From the NCBI RefSeq assembly GCF_010550245.1, contig NZ_JAAGLU010000001.1:186001-250000 (forward strand): a stretch of DNA of 64,000 nt, given 5' to 3'. Positions 1 through 6,838 of the stretch are shown piece by piece. The DNA is from Streptomyces sp. SID12501 (GTDB taxonomy: Bacteria > Actinomycetota > Actinomycetes > Streptomycetales > Streptomycetaceae). Each line of letters starts with the position of its first letter. Position 1 is the first letter of the stretch. A program made the position numbers and the translations under genes. The notes below the pieces were generated by a model, which did no database searches, had not been told where the DNA came from, and saw nothing but the letters and a program-made list of their open reading frames with translations.

Positions 1-25
1 CACGGCGCAGAGAGTTGACGCACCG

Positions 26-436
26 TCAGATCCAGGCGCGGTACGGCTCGTCGAGCAGCTGGAACACCGGCTCGCCGCGCACCGGGTCCTTCGCCGTGGA
101 CAGCCGGACCCGGTCCCCGCTGTGGATGCCGGCGGCGGGACCCATCACCCGGCCGCGTACGACGAAGCCCTCCGCCATCTCGACCAGCGACACATTGCGC
201 GCGGCCGGCGTGTTCCGGTTGACCACCGTGGCGTGCCGGACCGTGCCCGATCCCTCGCTGCGCTCCGTACGCAGGTCGCTGCCCGCGCAGACCGGGCAGA
301 GCAACCGGTGGTACATGGCGCTGGCGCACCATCCGCAGCGCTGGAAGACGAGGGTGTTGGTGTCGGCCGGGGCGTCGAGCAGGCCCGCGGCGGAACCGAC
401 GGTCATCGGACGAGTGGCGCCTAGTGAGTGGTACAC
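26..436 (-). CDS. Zn-ribbon/OB-fold (DUF35) protein
   Basis: This 136-residue protein has a rubredoxin-like zinc ribbon (C34-x2-C37 and C47-x2-C50) followed by an OB-fold of about 70 residues. That is the DUF35 layout of acyl-CoA-associated proteins that usually pair with a thiolase-like or lipid-transfer protein. The GTG start at 436 is chosen because AGGGAG lies 8 bases upstream; the internal ATG at 406 has no such site. It reads toward the left edge, so its expected thiolase-type partner would lie outside the window. The palindrome at 510-521 lies in its promoter region and matches the one upstream of the adjacent TetR gene. The family is clear; the substrate is unknown. Confidence 0.85.
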   Translation of the reverse strand: MYHSLGATRPMTVGSAAGLLDAPADTNTLVFQRCGWCASAMYHRLLCPVCAGSDLRTERSEGSGTVRHATVVNRNTPAARNVSLVEMAEGFVVRGRVMGPAAGIHSGDRVRLSTAKDPVRGEPVFQLLDEPYRAWI

Positions 437-509
437 GGTGTCGTCTCCCTGCGCTCGGCCTGATCCGAAGTGCGCGGTTCGCCGTGCCACCGTGCACGGC
501 CTCAGGGTA

Positions 510-521
510 TGGCACTCAGTG
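510..521. promoter_or_regulatory. Operator-like palindrome upstream of DUF35 gene
   Basis: TGGCACTCAGTG contains the odd palindrome CACT-C-AGTG. The same 12 bases occur at 1289-1300 upstream of the TetR gene. It lies in the 110-base gap between the TetR stop and the DUF35 start, so it is probably a binding site for that TetR protein. Confidence 0.5.
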
Positions 522-546
522 TCACGCGTAAAGGCACTGCGTACCC

Positions 547-1257
547 TCAATTCTCGGGCAGGGTGGTGAGCACGGACTCGATCTCCTGGACGACCCGCCA
601 CATCGGCGCCCCGCGCCGCGAGACGACGACCACCACGTCCTCGGACTCGGGTTCGGATCCGGGCTCGGTTCGCCCGGGAGCCGAGGGCGGAGTGCCGAAC
701 GCGGCCTTCACATAGTTCAGGGCGTGGTCGACGGCCGTGGTCGCGTCGCCGTGTCCGTCCGAGCGCAGCCAGGAGCGAAGCGCGTTGTTGTGGGCCGCGA
801 CCACTGCCGCCGCGATCACGTCGGCCTGGAGCGTCCCGTCGGGCCGGCCGGCGAAACGCCCGCGCAGATAGGCGGCCAGGGCGCGCTCGTACCGCCAGAC
901 CACCGACAGCTCGGAGGCCCGCAGCCCGGGAACCTTCTTGGTGAGGCGGTAGCGCTGGACGGAGAAGGCCGGGTTCTCGGCGTACATGAGCAGGACCATG
1001 CGGGCGGCGTCGCACACCCGGCCGACCGGTTCCGCGTCCTCCACGCTTTCGGCCAGGTACGCCGTCATGTCGGCGAGGCACCGCTCGTGGTCGGGGAAGA
1101 CCACGTCCTCCTTGGAGGGGAAGTAGCGGAAGAACGACCGGCGCCCGACCCCGGCCAGCGCCACGATGTCGTCCACGGTGGTCTGCTCGTAGCCCCGCTC
1201 CAGGAACAACTGGAAGGCCGCCGCGACCAGGGCGTCCCGCATGGGCGGTTTGGTCAT
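547..1257 (-). CDS. TetR-family regulator (MftR-like C-terminal domain)
   Basis: This is a 236-residue regulator with an N-terminal TetR helix-turn-helix at about residues 8-55 (core TTVDDIVALAGVGRRSFFRY). A ligand domain of the MftR_C type follows, and the acidic C-terminal tail is about 30 residues. The ATG at 1257 is the first residue that fits the family; the longer reading frame upstream adds unrelated sequence and would cover the palindromes. No clear SD is visible. It is 110 bases upstream of the DUF35 gene on the same strand. It probably represses itself and DUF35, since both promoters carry the CACTCAGTG palindrome. The ligand may be an acyl-CoA, judging by the DUF35 partner; this is inference. 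Confidence 0.88.
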   Translation of the reverse strand: MTKPPMRDALVAAAFQLFLERGYEQTTVDDIVALAGVGRRSFFRYFPSKEDVVFPDHERCLADMTAYLAESVEDAEPVGRVCDAARMVLLMYAENPAFSVQRYRLTKKVPGLRASELSVVWRYERALAAYLRGRFAGRPDGTLQADVIAAAVVAAHNNALRSWLRSDGHGDATTAVDHALNYVKAAFGTPPSAPGRTEPGSEPESEDVVVVVSRRGAPMWRVVQEIESVLTTLPEN

Positions 1258-1288
1258 GGTCGGGAAACTAGCATCCGGCCGGGGTTGA

Positions 1289-1327
1289 TGGCACTCAGTG
1301 CGCTGCGTCCGGGGAACTGAGTGCACT
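1289..1327. promoter_or_regulatory. Double operator-like palindrome in TetR promoter
   Basis: TGGCACTCAGTG (1289-1300) faces ACTGAGTGCACT (1316-1327), so the gap between the P450 stop and the TetR start carries a large inverted repeat built from the CACTCAGTG core. The first half extends to the 11-bp palindrome GCACTCAGTGC. This is a likely autoregulatory site. Confidence 0.55.
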
Positions 1328-1345
1328 CCGGGTCCTGCCGACTGC

Positions 1346-2653
1346 TCACGCGAGGGTGACCTCCACCGGCAGCTTCTTGATCCCGTTGACGAAGTTCGAG
1401 CGCACCCGCGGGACGTCCCCCACCAGCCGGATGTCCGCCAGGCGGGGGATCAGCTCCTCGAACATGATCCGGATCTCGGTGCGGGCCAGCAGGTTGCCCA
1501 GGCACAGATGCGGGCTGCCCTTGCCGAAGGTGACGTGGTCGTTGTCCGTGCGGGCGACGTCGAAGTCGTACGGATTGCCGAAGACCGCCTCGTCACGGTT
1601 GCCGGAGGCGTACCACATGACCACCTTGTCGCCCTCCCTGACCTGTTTGCCGCCCAGCTCCACGTCCCGGGTCGCGGTGCGCCGGAAGTGGTAGACGGGG
1701 GAGGCCCAGCGCAGGAACTCCTCGACCGCGCCCGGGATCAGCGACGGGTCGGCCTTGAGGCGGGCCAGCTGCTCGGGGTGCTGGAGGAGGGCCAGCATGG
1801 AGTGGGTGATGGTGTGCCGGGTGGTCTCGTTGCCGGCGACCACCAGGAGCAGGAAGTAGTTGTCGAAGTCCTGCGCGGACAGCGGCACTCCGTCGCGCGG
1901 GGTGGTGTTGACGAGCCGGGAAACCAGGTCGGTACCCTCGCCGCCGCGTCGTTGCCGGGCCAGCTCCCGCCCGTACTCGAAGACCTCGAGCGAGGCGGGG
2001 GAACGGAAGGGCAGGTCGCGGTACTTCTCGCTCTCCGCGCTGTGCAGCAGCACGTCGGCGTAGTCGGGGTCGGTGTTGCCGATGATCCGGTTGCCCCAGT
2101 CGATGAGCTGCTGGTTGTCCTCCGGCGGCACGTCGAGGAGACGGGCCAGGACGTTGATGGGGAAGTCGGCGGAGATCTCCTTGACGAAGTCGAAACTCCC
2201 CTTCGCCAGCGCCGAGTCCAGGGTCTGTGCGGTCAGCCCGCGCAGGAAGTCGGTGTAGCTGTTGATGACGCCCGCGCCGAACTGCCGCTGGATCACGCTG
2301 CGCAGGGCCCGGTGCCGTACCCCGTCGAGCTCCAGGATGGAGGCGCGCTTCTTGATCTGGTCCTCGTCGACCTCTTCGAGGTTGACGAACTTCGTGGAGG
2401 TGAAGGTCTCCGCGTCACGGTCGACGCGCGCGATGTCCGCGTGCCGGGTCACCGCCCAGAAACCGGAGTTGGGCGCCTCCTCGGGCTGCCAGTGCACCGG
2501 GTCCTCGTGGCGCAGGGTGTGGAACATCCGCCAGGGCGTCACCCCGTCGGTGAAGTTGTCGAGGTCTGCGAGGTCGACGGCGTCGAGGGGGAGTGGCTCG
2601 TGGGCGGCGGCGGCAGCAGCAGCGGTGGTGGTGGAGGGGAGGGTCTCGGTCAT
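1346..2653 (-). CDS. Cytochrome P450
   Basis: This 435-residue soluble bacterial P450 shows the I-helix AGNETT (273-278), the K-helix ExxR (E312/R315) and the haem loop FGKGSPHLCLG with thiolate Cys384. The loop has one residue more than the commonest FGxGxHxCxG form, as in actinobacterial CYP124/125-type enzymes. The ATG at 2653 has TGGAG nine bases upstream. It lies 78 bases downstream of the glutamine-synthetase-like gene, probably in one transcript. Divergently, about 1.8 kb away, are a ferredoxin and a ferredoxin reductase, which would supply electrons from NAD(P)H. It likely hydroxylates an intermediate of the surrounding catabolic route; the substrate is not readable from sequence. Confidence 0.93.
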   Translation of the reverse strand: MTETLPSTTTAAAAAAAHEPLPLDAVDLADLDNFTDGVTPWRMFHTLRHEDPVHWQPEEAPNSGFWAVTRHADIARVDRDAETFTSTKFVNLEEVDEDQIKKRASILELDGVRHRALRSVIQRQFGAGVINSYTDFLRGLTAQTLDSALAKGSFDFVKEISADFPINVLARLLDVPPEDNQQLIDWGNRIIGNTDPDYADVLLHSAESEKYRDLPFRSPASLEVFEYGRELARQRRGGEGTDLVSRLVNTTPRDGVPLSAQDFDNYFLLLVVAGNETTRHTITHSMLALLQHPEQLARLKADPSLIPGAVEEFLRWASPVYHFRRTATRDVELGGKQVREGDKVVMWYASGNRDEAVFGNPYDFDVARTDNDHVTFGKGSPHLCLGNLLARTEIRIMFEELIPRLADIRLVGDVPRVRSNFVNGIKKLPVEVTLA

Positions 2654-2675
2654 CGAAGGCTCCAGCAGGTCGTGC

Positions 2676-2738
2676 AGAGGCGATCAGGGGTGATCGGCGA
2701 CGATCAGAGGCGATCGGAGGCGACGGGGGGATCAGAGG
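2676..2738. repeat. Degenerate ~30-bp direct repeat between ligase and P450 genes
   Basis: AGAGGCGATC occurs at 2676-2685 and again at 2706-2715, exactly 30 bases apart. A truncated copy (ATCAGAGG) runs into the stop codon of the upstream gene at 2731-2738. It fills the 78-base gap between the two cistrons. Confidence 0.5.
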
Positions 2739-4102
2739 TGGTACGCGTACTCGGTGAACTCCCAGTCGGTGACGTGCCGTTGGAAGCGTTCGACCTCGTT
2801 GCGCTTGTAGGCGAGGAAGGAGGCGACGAAGTCCTTGCCGAGCACCTCGGTCAGCGCGGTGTCCGCCTCCAGGGCGTCGAGGGCTGCCGACAGGCTCATC
2901 GGCAGCACGGGGGACCTGTCGGTGTCGTAGCCGTAGCCCTCCAGAGGGGCCGACGGCTCCTGTCCGGCCAGCACGCCGAGCAGCGCGGCGGCCACGGCTC
3001 CGGCGATCGCGAGATACGGGTTGGCGCTGGCATCGCCGAGCCGCAGTTCGAGCCGGGCCCCGGACCCGCGCTCCGGCGGCACTCGGACCATGGCGCTGCG
3101 GTTGTCGAGCCCCCAGTCGATCAGCCAGGGCGCGAGGGTGTCGGGCCCGAAGCGCTTGTACGAGTTGATGGTCGGGTTGAGCAGTGCGGCGAGGGCGGGC
3201 GCGTGGGCGAGGAGACCGGCCGCCGCGTGCCGTGCCGTCGCGGACAGTCCGTACGGCCCCGAGGGGTCGTCGAAGAGGTTGCGTGCGCCGCCTTCCCCCT
3301 CGGGGTCCGAGTCGCAGGAGAGGTGGAGGTGGAAGCCGGAGCCGCCCGCATCGTTGAAGGGCTTCGCCATGAAGGTGGCGAGGCGGCCCTCCTTGCGTGC
3401 CAGCTCCTTGATCGCGGCCTTGAACCGGAAGGCCCGGTCGGCCGCGGACATGGCCTCCGAGTGCAGCAGGTTGATCTCGAACTGCCCGCCGTCGAACTCG
3501 TGGTTGCCGCTGAGCACGCCGATGTTCAGATCGCGCACGTGGCGCAGGGTCCGCAGGAGATGGTTGGCGGGGTCGGCGCGCAGACCGGCCGTGTAGACGA
3601 CGCCCGGGTCCCGGTTGTAACGCTGCCAGCCGCTCGCGCCCCCCGGCGCGGGATCGCACAGGTAGTACTCCAGCTCGGGCCCGACGACGGGCCGCAGCCC
3701 GTGCCCGGCGCACCGGTCGAGTACGGCGCGGAGCAGATCGCGGGGTGACTCGGGCGCGGGTGAGCCGGTCGCCGGGTCGAGAACGTCCCCGAGGCAGACC
3801 GCGACGCCGGGCTCCCAGGGCAGGGCGACCAGGGTGGACAGATCCGGCCGGACGCAGATGTCGGGCAGCCCCGCGTCCAGGCCGCCGCTGACCGGGACCA
3901 CATCGCCCTGCGGGCTGGTGTGGTAGACGGCCCGGCAGAAGGCGAGACCGTGCTCGCAGGCGCGCGGCAACTCGTCGACGAGTACGTCACGGGCACGGTC
4001 GGTGCCGAGGAGGTCGGGATAGACCACCCGGACCACGTCGATCCCCTCGGAGGTGAGCCGCTCGATGTGCCGGCGGACTTCTGGAAGGTCGATTGCGCTC
4101 AC
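2732..4102 (-). CDS. Glutamine-synthetase-like gamma-glutamyl-amine ligase
   Basis: This 456-residue protein belongs to the PuuA/GlnA-like branch that couples glutamate to an amine using ATP. Visible motifs are GPELEYYL, the metal-binding GGQFEINLLHSEA, AKPFNDAGGSGFHLHLS, NPTINSYKRF and the C-terminal LELRLGDASANPYLAIA. The GTG at 4102 is chosen because GAGGAG sits six bases upstream; an in-frame ATG at 4225 lies inside the operator and would add 41 basic, proline-rich residues. It heads a probable operon with the P450. Together with the gamma-glutamyl-amide hydrolase at 13966-14673 it suggests an amine-protecting catabolic logic. Relatives act on polyamines, ethanolamine, isopropylamine or aniline; which amine applies here is unknown. 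Confidence 0.88.
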   Translation of the reverse strand: MSAIDLPEVRRHIERLTSEGIDVVRVVYPDLLGTDRARDVLVDELPRACEHGLAFCRAVYHTSPQGDVVPVSGGLDAGLPDICVRPDLSTLVALPWEPGVAVCLGDVLDPATGSPAPESPRDLLRAVLDRCAGHGLRPVVGPELEYYLCDPAPGGASGWQRYNRDPGVVYTAGLRADPANHLLRTLRHVRDLNIGVLSGNHEFDGGQFEINLLHSEAMSAADRAFRFKAAIKELARKEGRLATFMAKPFNDAGGSGFHLHLSCDSDPEGEGGARNLFDDPSGPYGLSATARHAAAGLLAHAPALAALLNPTINSYKRFGPDTLAPWLIDWGLDNRSAMVRVPPERGSGARLELRLGDASANPYLAIAGAVAAALLGVLAGQEPSAPLEGYGYDTDRSPVLPMSLSAALDALEADTALTEVLGKDFVASFLAYKRNEVERFQRHVTDWEFTEYAYHL

Positions 4103-4213
4103 CGTTGTCTCCTCGGGCGGACGTCGGGCACCTCCGGGACGGGGGTCCGGGAGGCGGGTGGCGTGGGGAGTGCGGCCGGGGCGCGTGGTGCGGGCGGACA
4201 TCCCAGGCTCGTT

Positions 4214-4227
4214 GTTTGAGGCCAAAC
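4214..4227. promoter_or_regulatory. Shared operator, copy 1
   Basis: GTTTGAGGCCAAAC has 5-bp inverted arms (GTTTG/CAAAC) around AGGC. It lies just downstream of a plausible leftward -10 (CATACC on the minus strand), 111 bases upstream of the ligase start. It is one of four near-identical sites in the catabolic block. Confidence 0.75.
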
Positions 4228-4291
4228 GGTATGGAGGGGCGACCCGTCCCGCAAGAGGTTCGGAGAAAGAATTTATCCATCCGGATAGCTA

Positions 4292-4320
4292 TTGACCAGA
4301 CTCCGGCTGCTTCCTATCTT
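4292..4320 (+). promoter_or_regulatory. Sigma-70-type promoter of the ferredoxin operon
   Basis: TTGACC and TATCTT are separated by 17 bases. This is the best vegetative-type promoter in the catabolic block. The -10 box directly abuts operator copy 2, so the start site would lie inside the operator. Confidence 0.65.
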
Positions 4321-4334
4321 GTTTGAAGCCAAAC
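4321..4334. promoter_or_regulatory. Shared operator, copy 2
   Basis: GTTTGAAGCCAAAC differs from copy 1 at one base and begins at the base after the -10 hexamer. That is a typical place for repressor binding. Confidence 0.75.
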
Positions 4335-4455
4335 GAGTCAGGGATCGGTTCACCGCTCCCTTTGGCCGGGGCCCGGTCCGACAACGGTCGGGCCCCTCCC
4401 CGCCTTCTTCACCTCACCCCCCGTTCCGACGCCCTCACCACCAGGAGGACCGGCC

Positions 4456-4644
4456 ATGAAGGTCGTCGTCGACATGAACAAGTGCCAGGACCACGGCCAG
4501 TGCGTCTTCGCGGCACCCGACGTCTTCTCGATGGACGACGGCGGTCACCTGCTGTACGTCTCCGACCCCGACGACGCGCTGCGCGACGAGGTCGAGGAGG
4601 CCGCGGACGTCTGCCCGCTCCAGGCCATCCGGATCGAGGACTGA
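4456..4644 (+). CDS. [3Fe-4S]-type ferredoxin
   Basis: This 62-residue acidic protein has C10-x5-C16 and C53 followed by Pro. Only three cluster cysteines are present, with His13 in the loop where a fourth ligand could sit, which is the pattern of P450-partner ferredoxins in actinobacteria. The SD AGGAGG lies nine bases upstream of the ATG. It is separated by a single base from the reductase gene, so the two are co-translated. It should pass electrons from that reductase to the divergently encoded P450. Confidence 0.93.
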   Translation: MKVVVDMNKCQDHGQCVFAAPDVFSMDDGGHLLYVSDPDDALRDEVEEAADVCPLQAIRIED

Positions 4645-4645
4645 C

Positions 4646-5908
4646 GTGACCGACGAGACGGGCATGTCTCCGGCCGGCGTGGTCGTGGTGGGCGCCTCCA
4701 TGGCCGGGCTGCGCGCCGCCGAGCAGCTGCGCGCGGCCGGCTGGACCGGGGCGGTCACGGTCGTCGGCGACGAACCGCACATGCCCTACAACCGCCCACC
4801 GCTGTCCAAGGAGGTACTGGCAGGCAAGGCCCCCTTCGAGTCCCTCGCCTTCACCCCGAAGGCGTCGACGGCGGACGTGGAGTGGCGCCTCGGGACGAAG
4901 GCCGTCGCTGCCCGTCTCGACGAGCGCGCCGTCGACCTCGACGACGGCTCGACCCTCTCGTACGACGGTCTGGTCGTCGCCACCGGAATGCGCCCCCGAC
5001 GCCTGCACTGCCCCGGCCCTCGGGCCGGCCGCCACACCGTACGCACCCTTTCTGACGCGCAGGGCCTGCGCGACGAGCTGACCCGGCCCGGCGTCAGGGT
5101 CGTCGTGATCGGCGCCGGATTCATCGGCTGCGAGGTCGCCGCCACGGCGGTCGGACTCGGCGTCACCGAGGTCACCGTCGTCGATCCGCTGCCCCTGCCC
5201 ATGGTGGGCCCCCTCGGTGAACTCCTCGCCCGCGCGCTGCTCGGGCGGCACGAGGAACGCGGGGTGCGCTTCGCCCTCGGCACGGGAGTCGCCGGATTCG
5301 AGGGCGACGGCCGGGTCACCGGCGTCGTCCTCGGCGACGGTACGGTCCTGCCGGCCGACGTCGTCGTCGAGTCGGTCGGTTCCGTCGCCAACGTCGAGTG
5401 GCTGGACGGCAACGGGGTCGATCTCGGCGACGGCGTGCTCACCGACGAGTTGCTCAGGGTGGGCGGGCGCCCGGAGGTCGTCGCGGTCGGTGACGTGGCC
5501 CGCTTCCCCAACGTCCGCTACGACGGCGTACCCCGCCGCGTCGAGCACTGGTCGATCCCGACGGACACGGCGAAGCACGCGGCGAAGTCGCTGGCCGCTC
5601 ATCTTGCGGGCAGGGAAGGGGAGGTGGCACCTTTTGCGCCCCTGCCCACCTTCTGGAGCGACCAGCACGACTTCCGGCTGCAGTCCTTCGGGGCGCCCGC
5701 GCTCGGCATCGACGACGTGCGGGTCCTGGACGGCGACCCCGACGGGGACGTCCTCGTCGGCTACCACGTCGGTGACCGGCTCGTCGGTGTCGTCGCTCTC
5801 GGGGGACACGCCATGGCCGCCAAGGCCGCCCGCTGCCGCGCCGAACTGCTCGAACAGACCGCCCCCGCTGTGCCGTCCGCCCTCACCGTGCAAGGAGCCT
5901 CCAAGTGA
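4646..5908 (+). CDS. FAD-dependent ferredoxin reductase
   Basis: This 420-residue reductase of the rubredoxin/ferredoxin-reductase type has an N-terminal FAD Rossmann motif (VVVGASMAGLRAAEQL), a central NAD(P)H motif (VVVIGAGFIGCEVAA) and the C-terminal reductase domain with FWSDQHDFRLQ. The GTG start follows the ferredoxin stop by one base, with GAGGA upstream inside the ferredoxin gene. The C-terminal stop overlaps the start of the next gene (GTGA). It is the redox partner expected between NAD(P)H and the ferredoxin-P450 pair. Confidence 0.93.
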   Translation: MTDETGMSPAGVVVVGASMAGLRAAEQLRAAGWTGAVTVVGDEPHMPYNRPPLSKEVLAGKAPFESLAFTPKASTADVEWRLGTKAVAARLDERAVDLDDGSTLSYDGLVVATGMRPRRLHCPGPRAGRHTVRTLSDAQGLRDELTRPGVRVVVIGAGFIGCEVAATAVGLGVTEVTVVDPLPLPMVGPLGELLARALLGRHEERGVRFALGTGVAGFEGDGRVTGVVLGDGTVLPADVVVESVGSVANVEWLDGNGVDLGDGVLTDELLRVGGRPEVVAVGDVARFPNVRYDGVPRRVEHWSIPTDTAKHAAKSLAAHLAGREGEVAPFAPLPTFWSDQHDFRLQSFGAPALGIDDVRVLDGDPDGDVLVGYHVGDRLVGVVALGGHAMAAKAARCRAELLEQTAPAVPSALTVQGASK

Positions 5909-6717
5909 CCGGTCCCCGTGGGTTCTTCCACCCCAAGACGGCGAGCGGTGCCTCGTCGCTGATCCCCTCGCCGCCCTGGCGCTACTCGGGCGACCTGCTG
6001 ACCGTCGAGTACCGCACGGACCCCTCGCGGGTGCGTGAACTGCTGCCCGAGCCGCTGGAGTTGGCCGACGAGGATCCGGGCGCGGTCGCCCTGATCTGGG
6101 CCGACTGGCAGTCGTGCTCGCAGTCCGGCGACGAGCTGTTGGATCCCGTGCGGGGGCAGTACAAGGAGGCGTTCGCGGTCGTCCGCTGCAAGTACCGGGG
6201 CGAGACGTACTCGCGGTGCGTCTACATCTGGGTCGACAAGGACTTCGCGATCGCTCGCGGGCTGCACCAGGGGTATCCGAAGAAGTTCGGGTCGATTCAT
6301 CAGACGCGCCCGCATCCCTACGGGCCCGCTCCGCGGATCGAGTCGGGGGCGCGGTTCGGGGCGACGCTCGCCGCCGCCGACCGGCGGTTGGCGCAGGCGG
6401 TGGTGACTCTGCGGGAGCCCTCTTCGACGAACGGGTTCGTCAACAGGCATCCCATGGCTCACCATCGCTGGCTGCCGTCCATCGAGAGCGGCAAGGGGTT
6501 GGCTCTGGACGAGCTGATCGAGTCCGGGGCGGCTTCGTTCGAGGGCGGGCAGGCGTGGGTCGGGGACGCGGAGCTGGAGTTGTTCTCGGCGCCTACGGAG
6601 GAGTTGGCCCGGCTGGAGATTCGTGAGCCGATCGCCGCGTATTTCCGCCAGGTCGGCGTTGTCTGGGACGGCGGGCGGTTGTTGGAGTCGGGGACGTCCG
6701 GAGCGTCTGCCGGGTGA
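5905..6717 (+). CDS. Acetoacetate-decarboxylase-like protein
   Basis: This 270-residue protein of the acetoacetate decarboxylase (ADC) superfamily has the paired lysines K126/K127 in GYPKKFGS, matching the Schiff-base lysine region of true ADC. The GTG overlaps the reductase stop (GTGA), so it is translationally coupled. Members of this family in catabolic clusters can be decarboxylases, aldolase-dehydratases or cyclases, so the reaction here is open. Acting on a keto-acid from the ring-cleavage products would fit the neighbouring dioxygenase and FAH genes. Confidence 0.8.
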   Translation: MTGPRGFFHPKTASGASSLIPSPPWRYSGDLLTVEYRTDPSRVRELLPEPLELADEDPGAVALIWADWQSCSQSGDELLDPVRGQYKEAFAVVRCKYRGETYSRCVYIWVDKDFAIARGLHQGYPKKFGSIHQTRPHPYGPAPRIESGARFGATLAAADRRLAQAVVTLREPSSTNGFVNRHPMAHHRWLPSIESGKGLALDELIESGAASFEGGQAWVGDAELELFSAPTEELARLEIREPIAAYFRQVGVVWDGGRLLESGTSGASAG

Positions 6718-6732
6718 GGTAGTAGGCGGGTG

Positions 6733-6796
6733 CGGGTGCGTTGTGGCTGGTCGCGCCCACGCGGCGGAGCCGCAAATGTCACAGCCCCGCGCCCCT
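6733..6796 (+). repeat. Dispersed Streptomyces-type intergenic repeat (diverged)
   Basis: This GC-rich, partly palindromic insert between the ADC-like gene and the aldehyde dehydrogenase includes GCGGCGGAGCCGC and ends CCCCGCGCCCCT. It resembles the dispersed intergenic elements of Streptomyces chromosomes and shares its end with the copies near 14747 and 61058. Confidence 0.45.
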
Positions 6797-6838
6797 AGGT
6801 GAGTGGCCTGTCCCCCTGTTCAAGTAGGAGCCGTTCTC

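Larger units (their letters stand above)
4103..4455. promoter_or_regulatory. Divergent promoter region, ligase-P450 versus ferredoxin operon
   Basis: This 353-base intergenic region carries two copies of the shared palindrome (4214-4227 and 4321-4334). A consensus-like promoter faces right (TTGACC 4292-4297, 17 bases, TATCTT 4315-4320). Facing left, a weaker CTTGCG/CATACC pair ends against the first palindrome. The stretch 4265-4320 is noticeably AT-richer than its surroundings. There is no gene in it. Confidence 0.7.

Noticed and set aside
1298..3748. 816-residue plus-strand open frame over the P450 and ligase genes
   Set aside because: It is the antisense of two well-recognised genes, with low-complexity Val/Gly/Arg composition typical of shadow frames in high-GC DNA.
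4103..4225. Upstream ATG start for the glutamine-synthetase-like gene
   Set aside because: It lies inside the shared operator, has no SD and adds a Pro/Arg-rich extension absent from the family; the GTG at 4102 has GAGGAG.
6733..6796. Remnant of an insertion sequence
   Set aside because: No transposase fragment or target duplication is visible; it fits a small dispersed intergenic element better.
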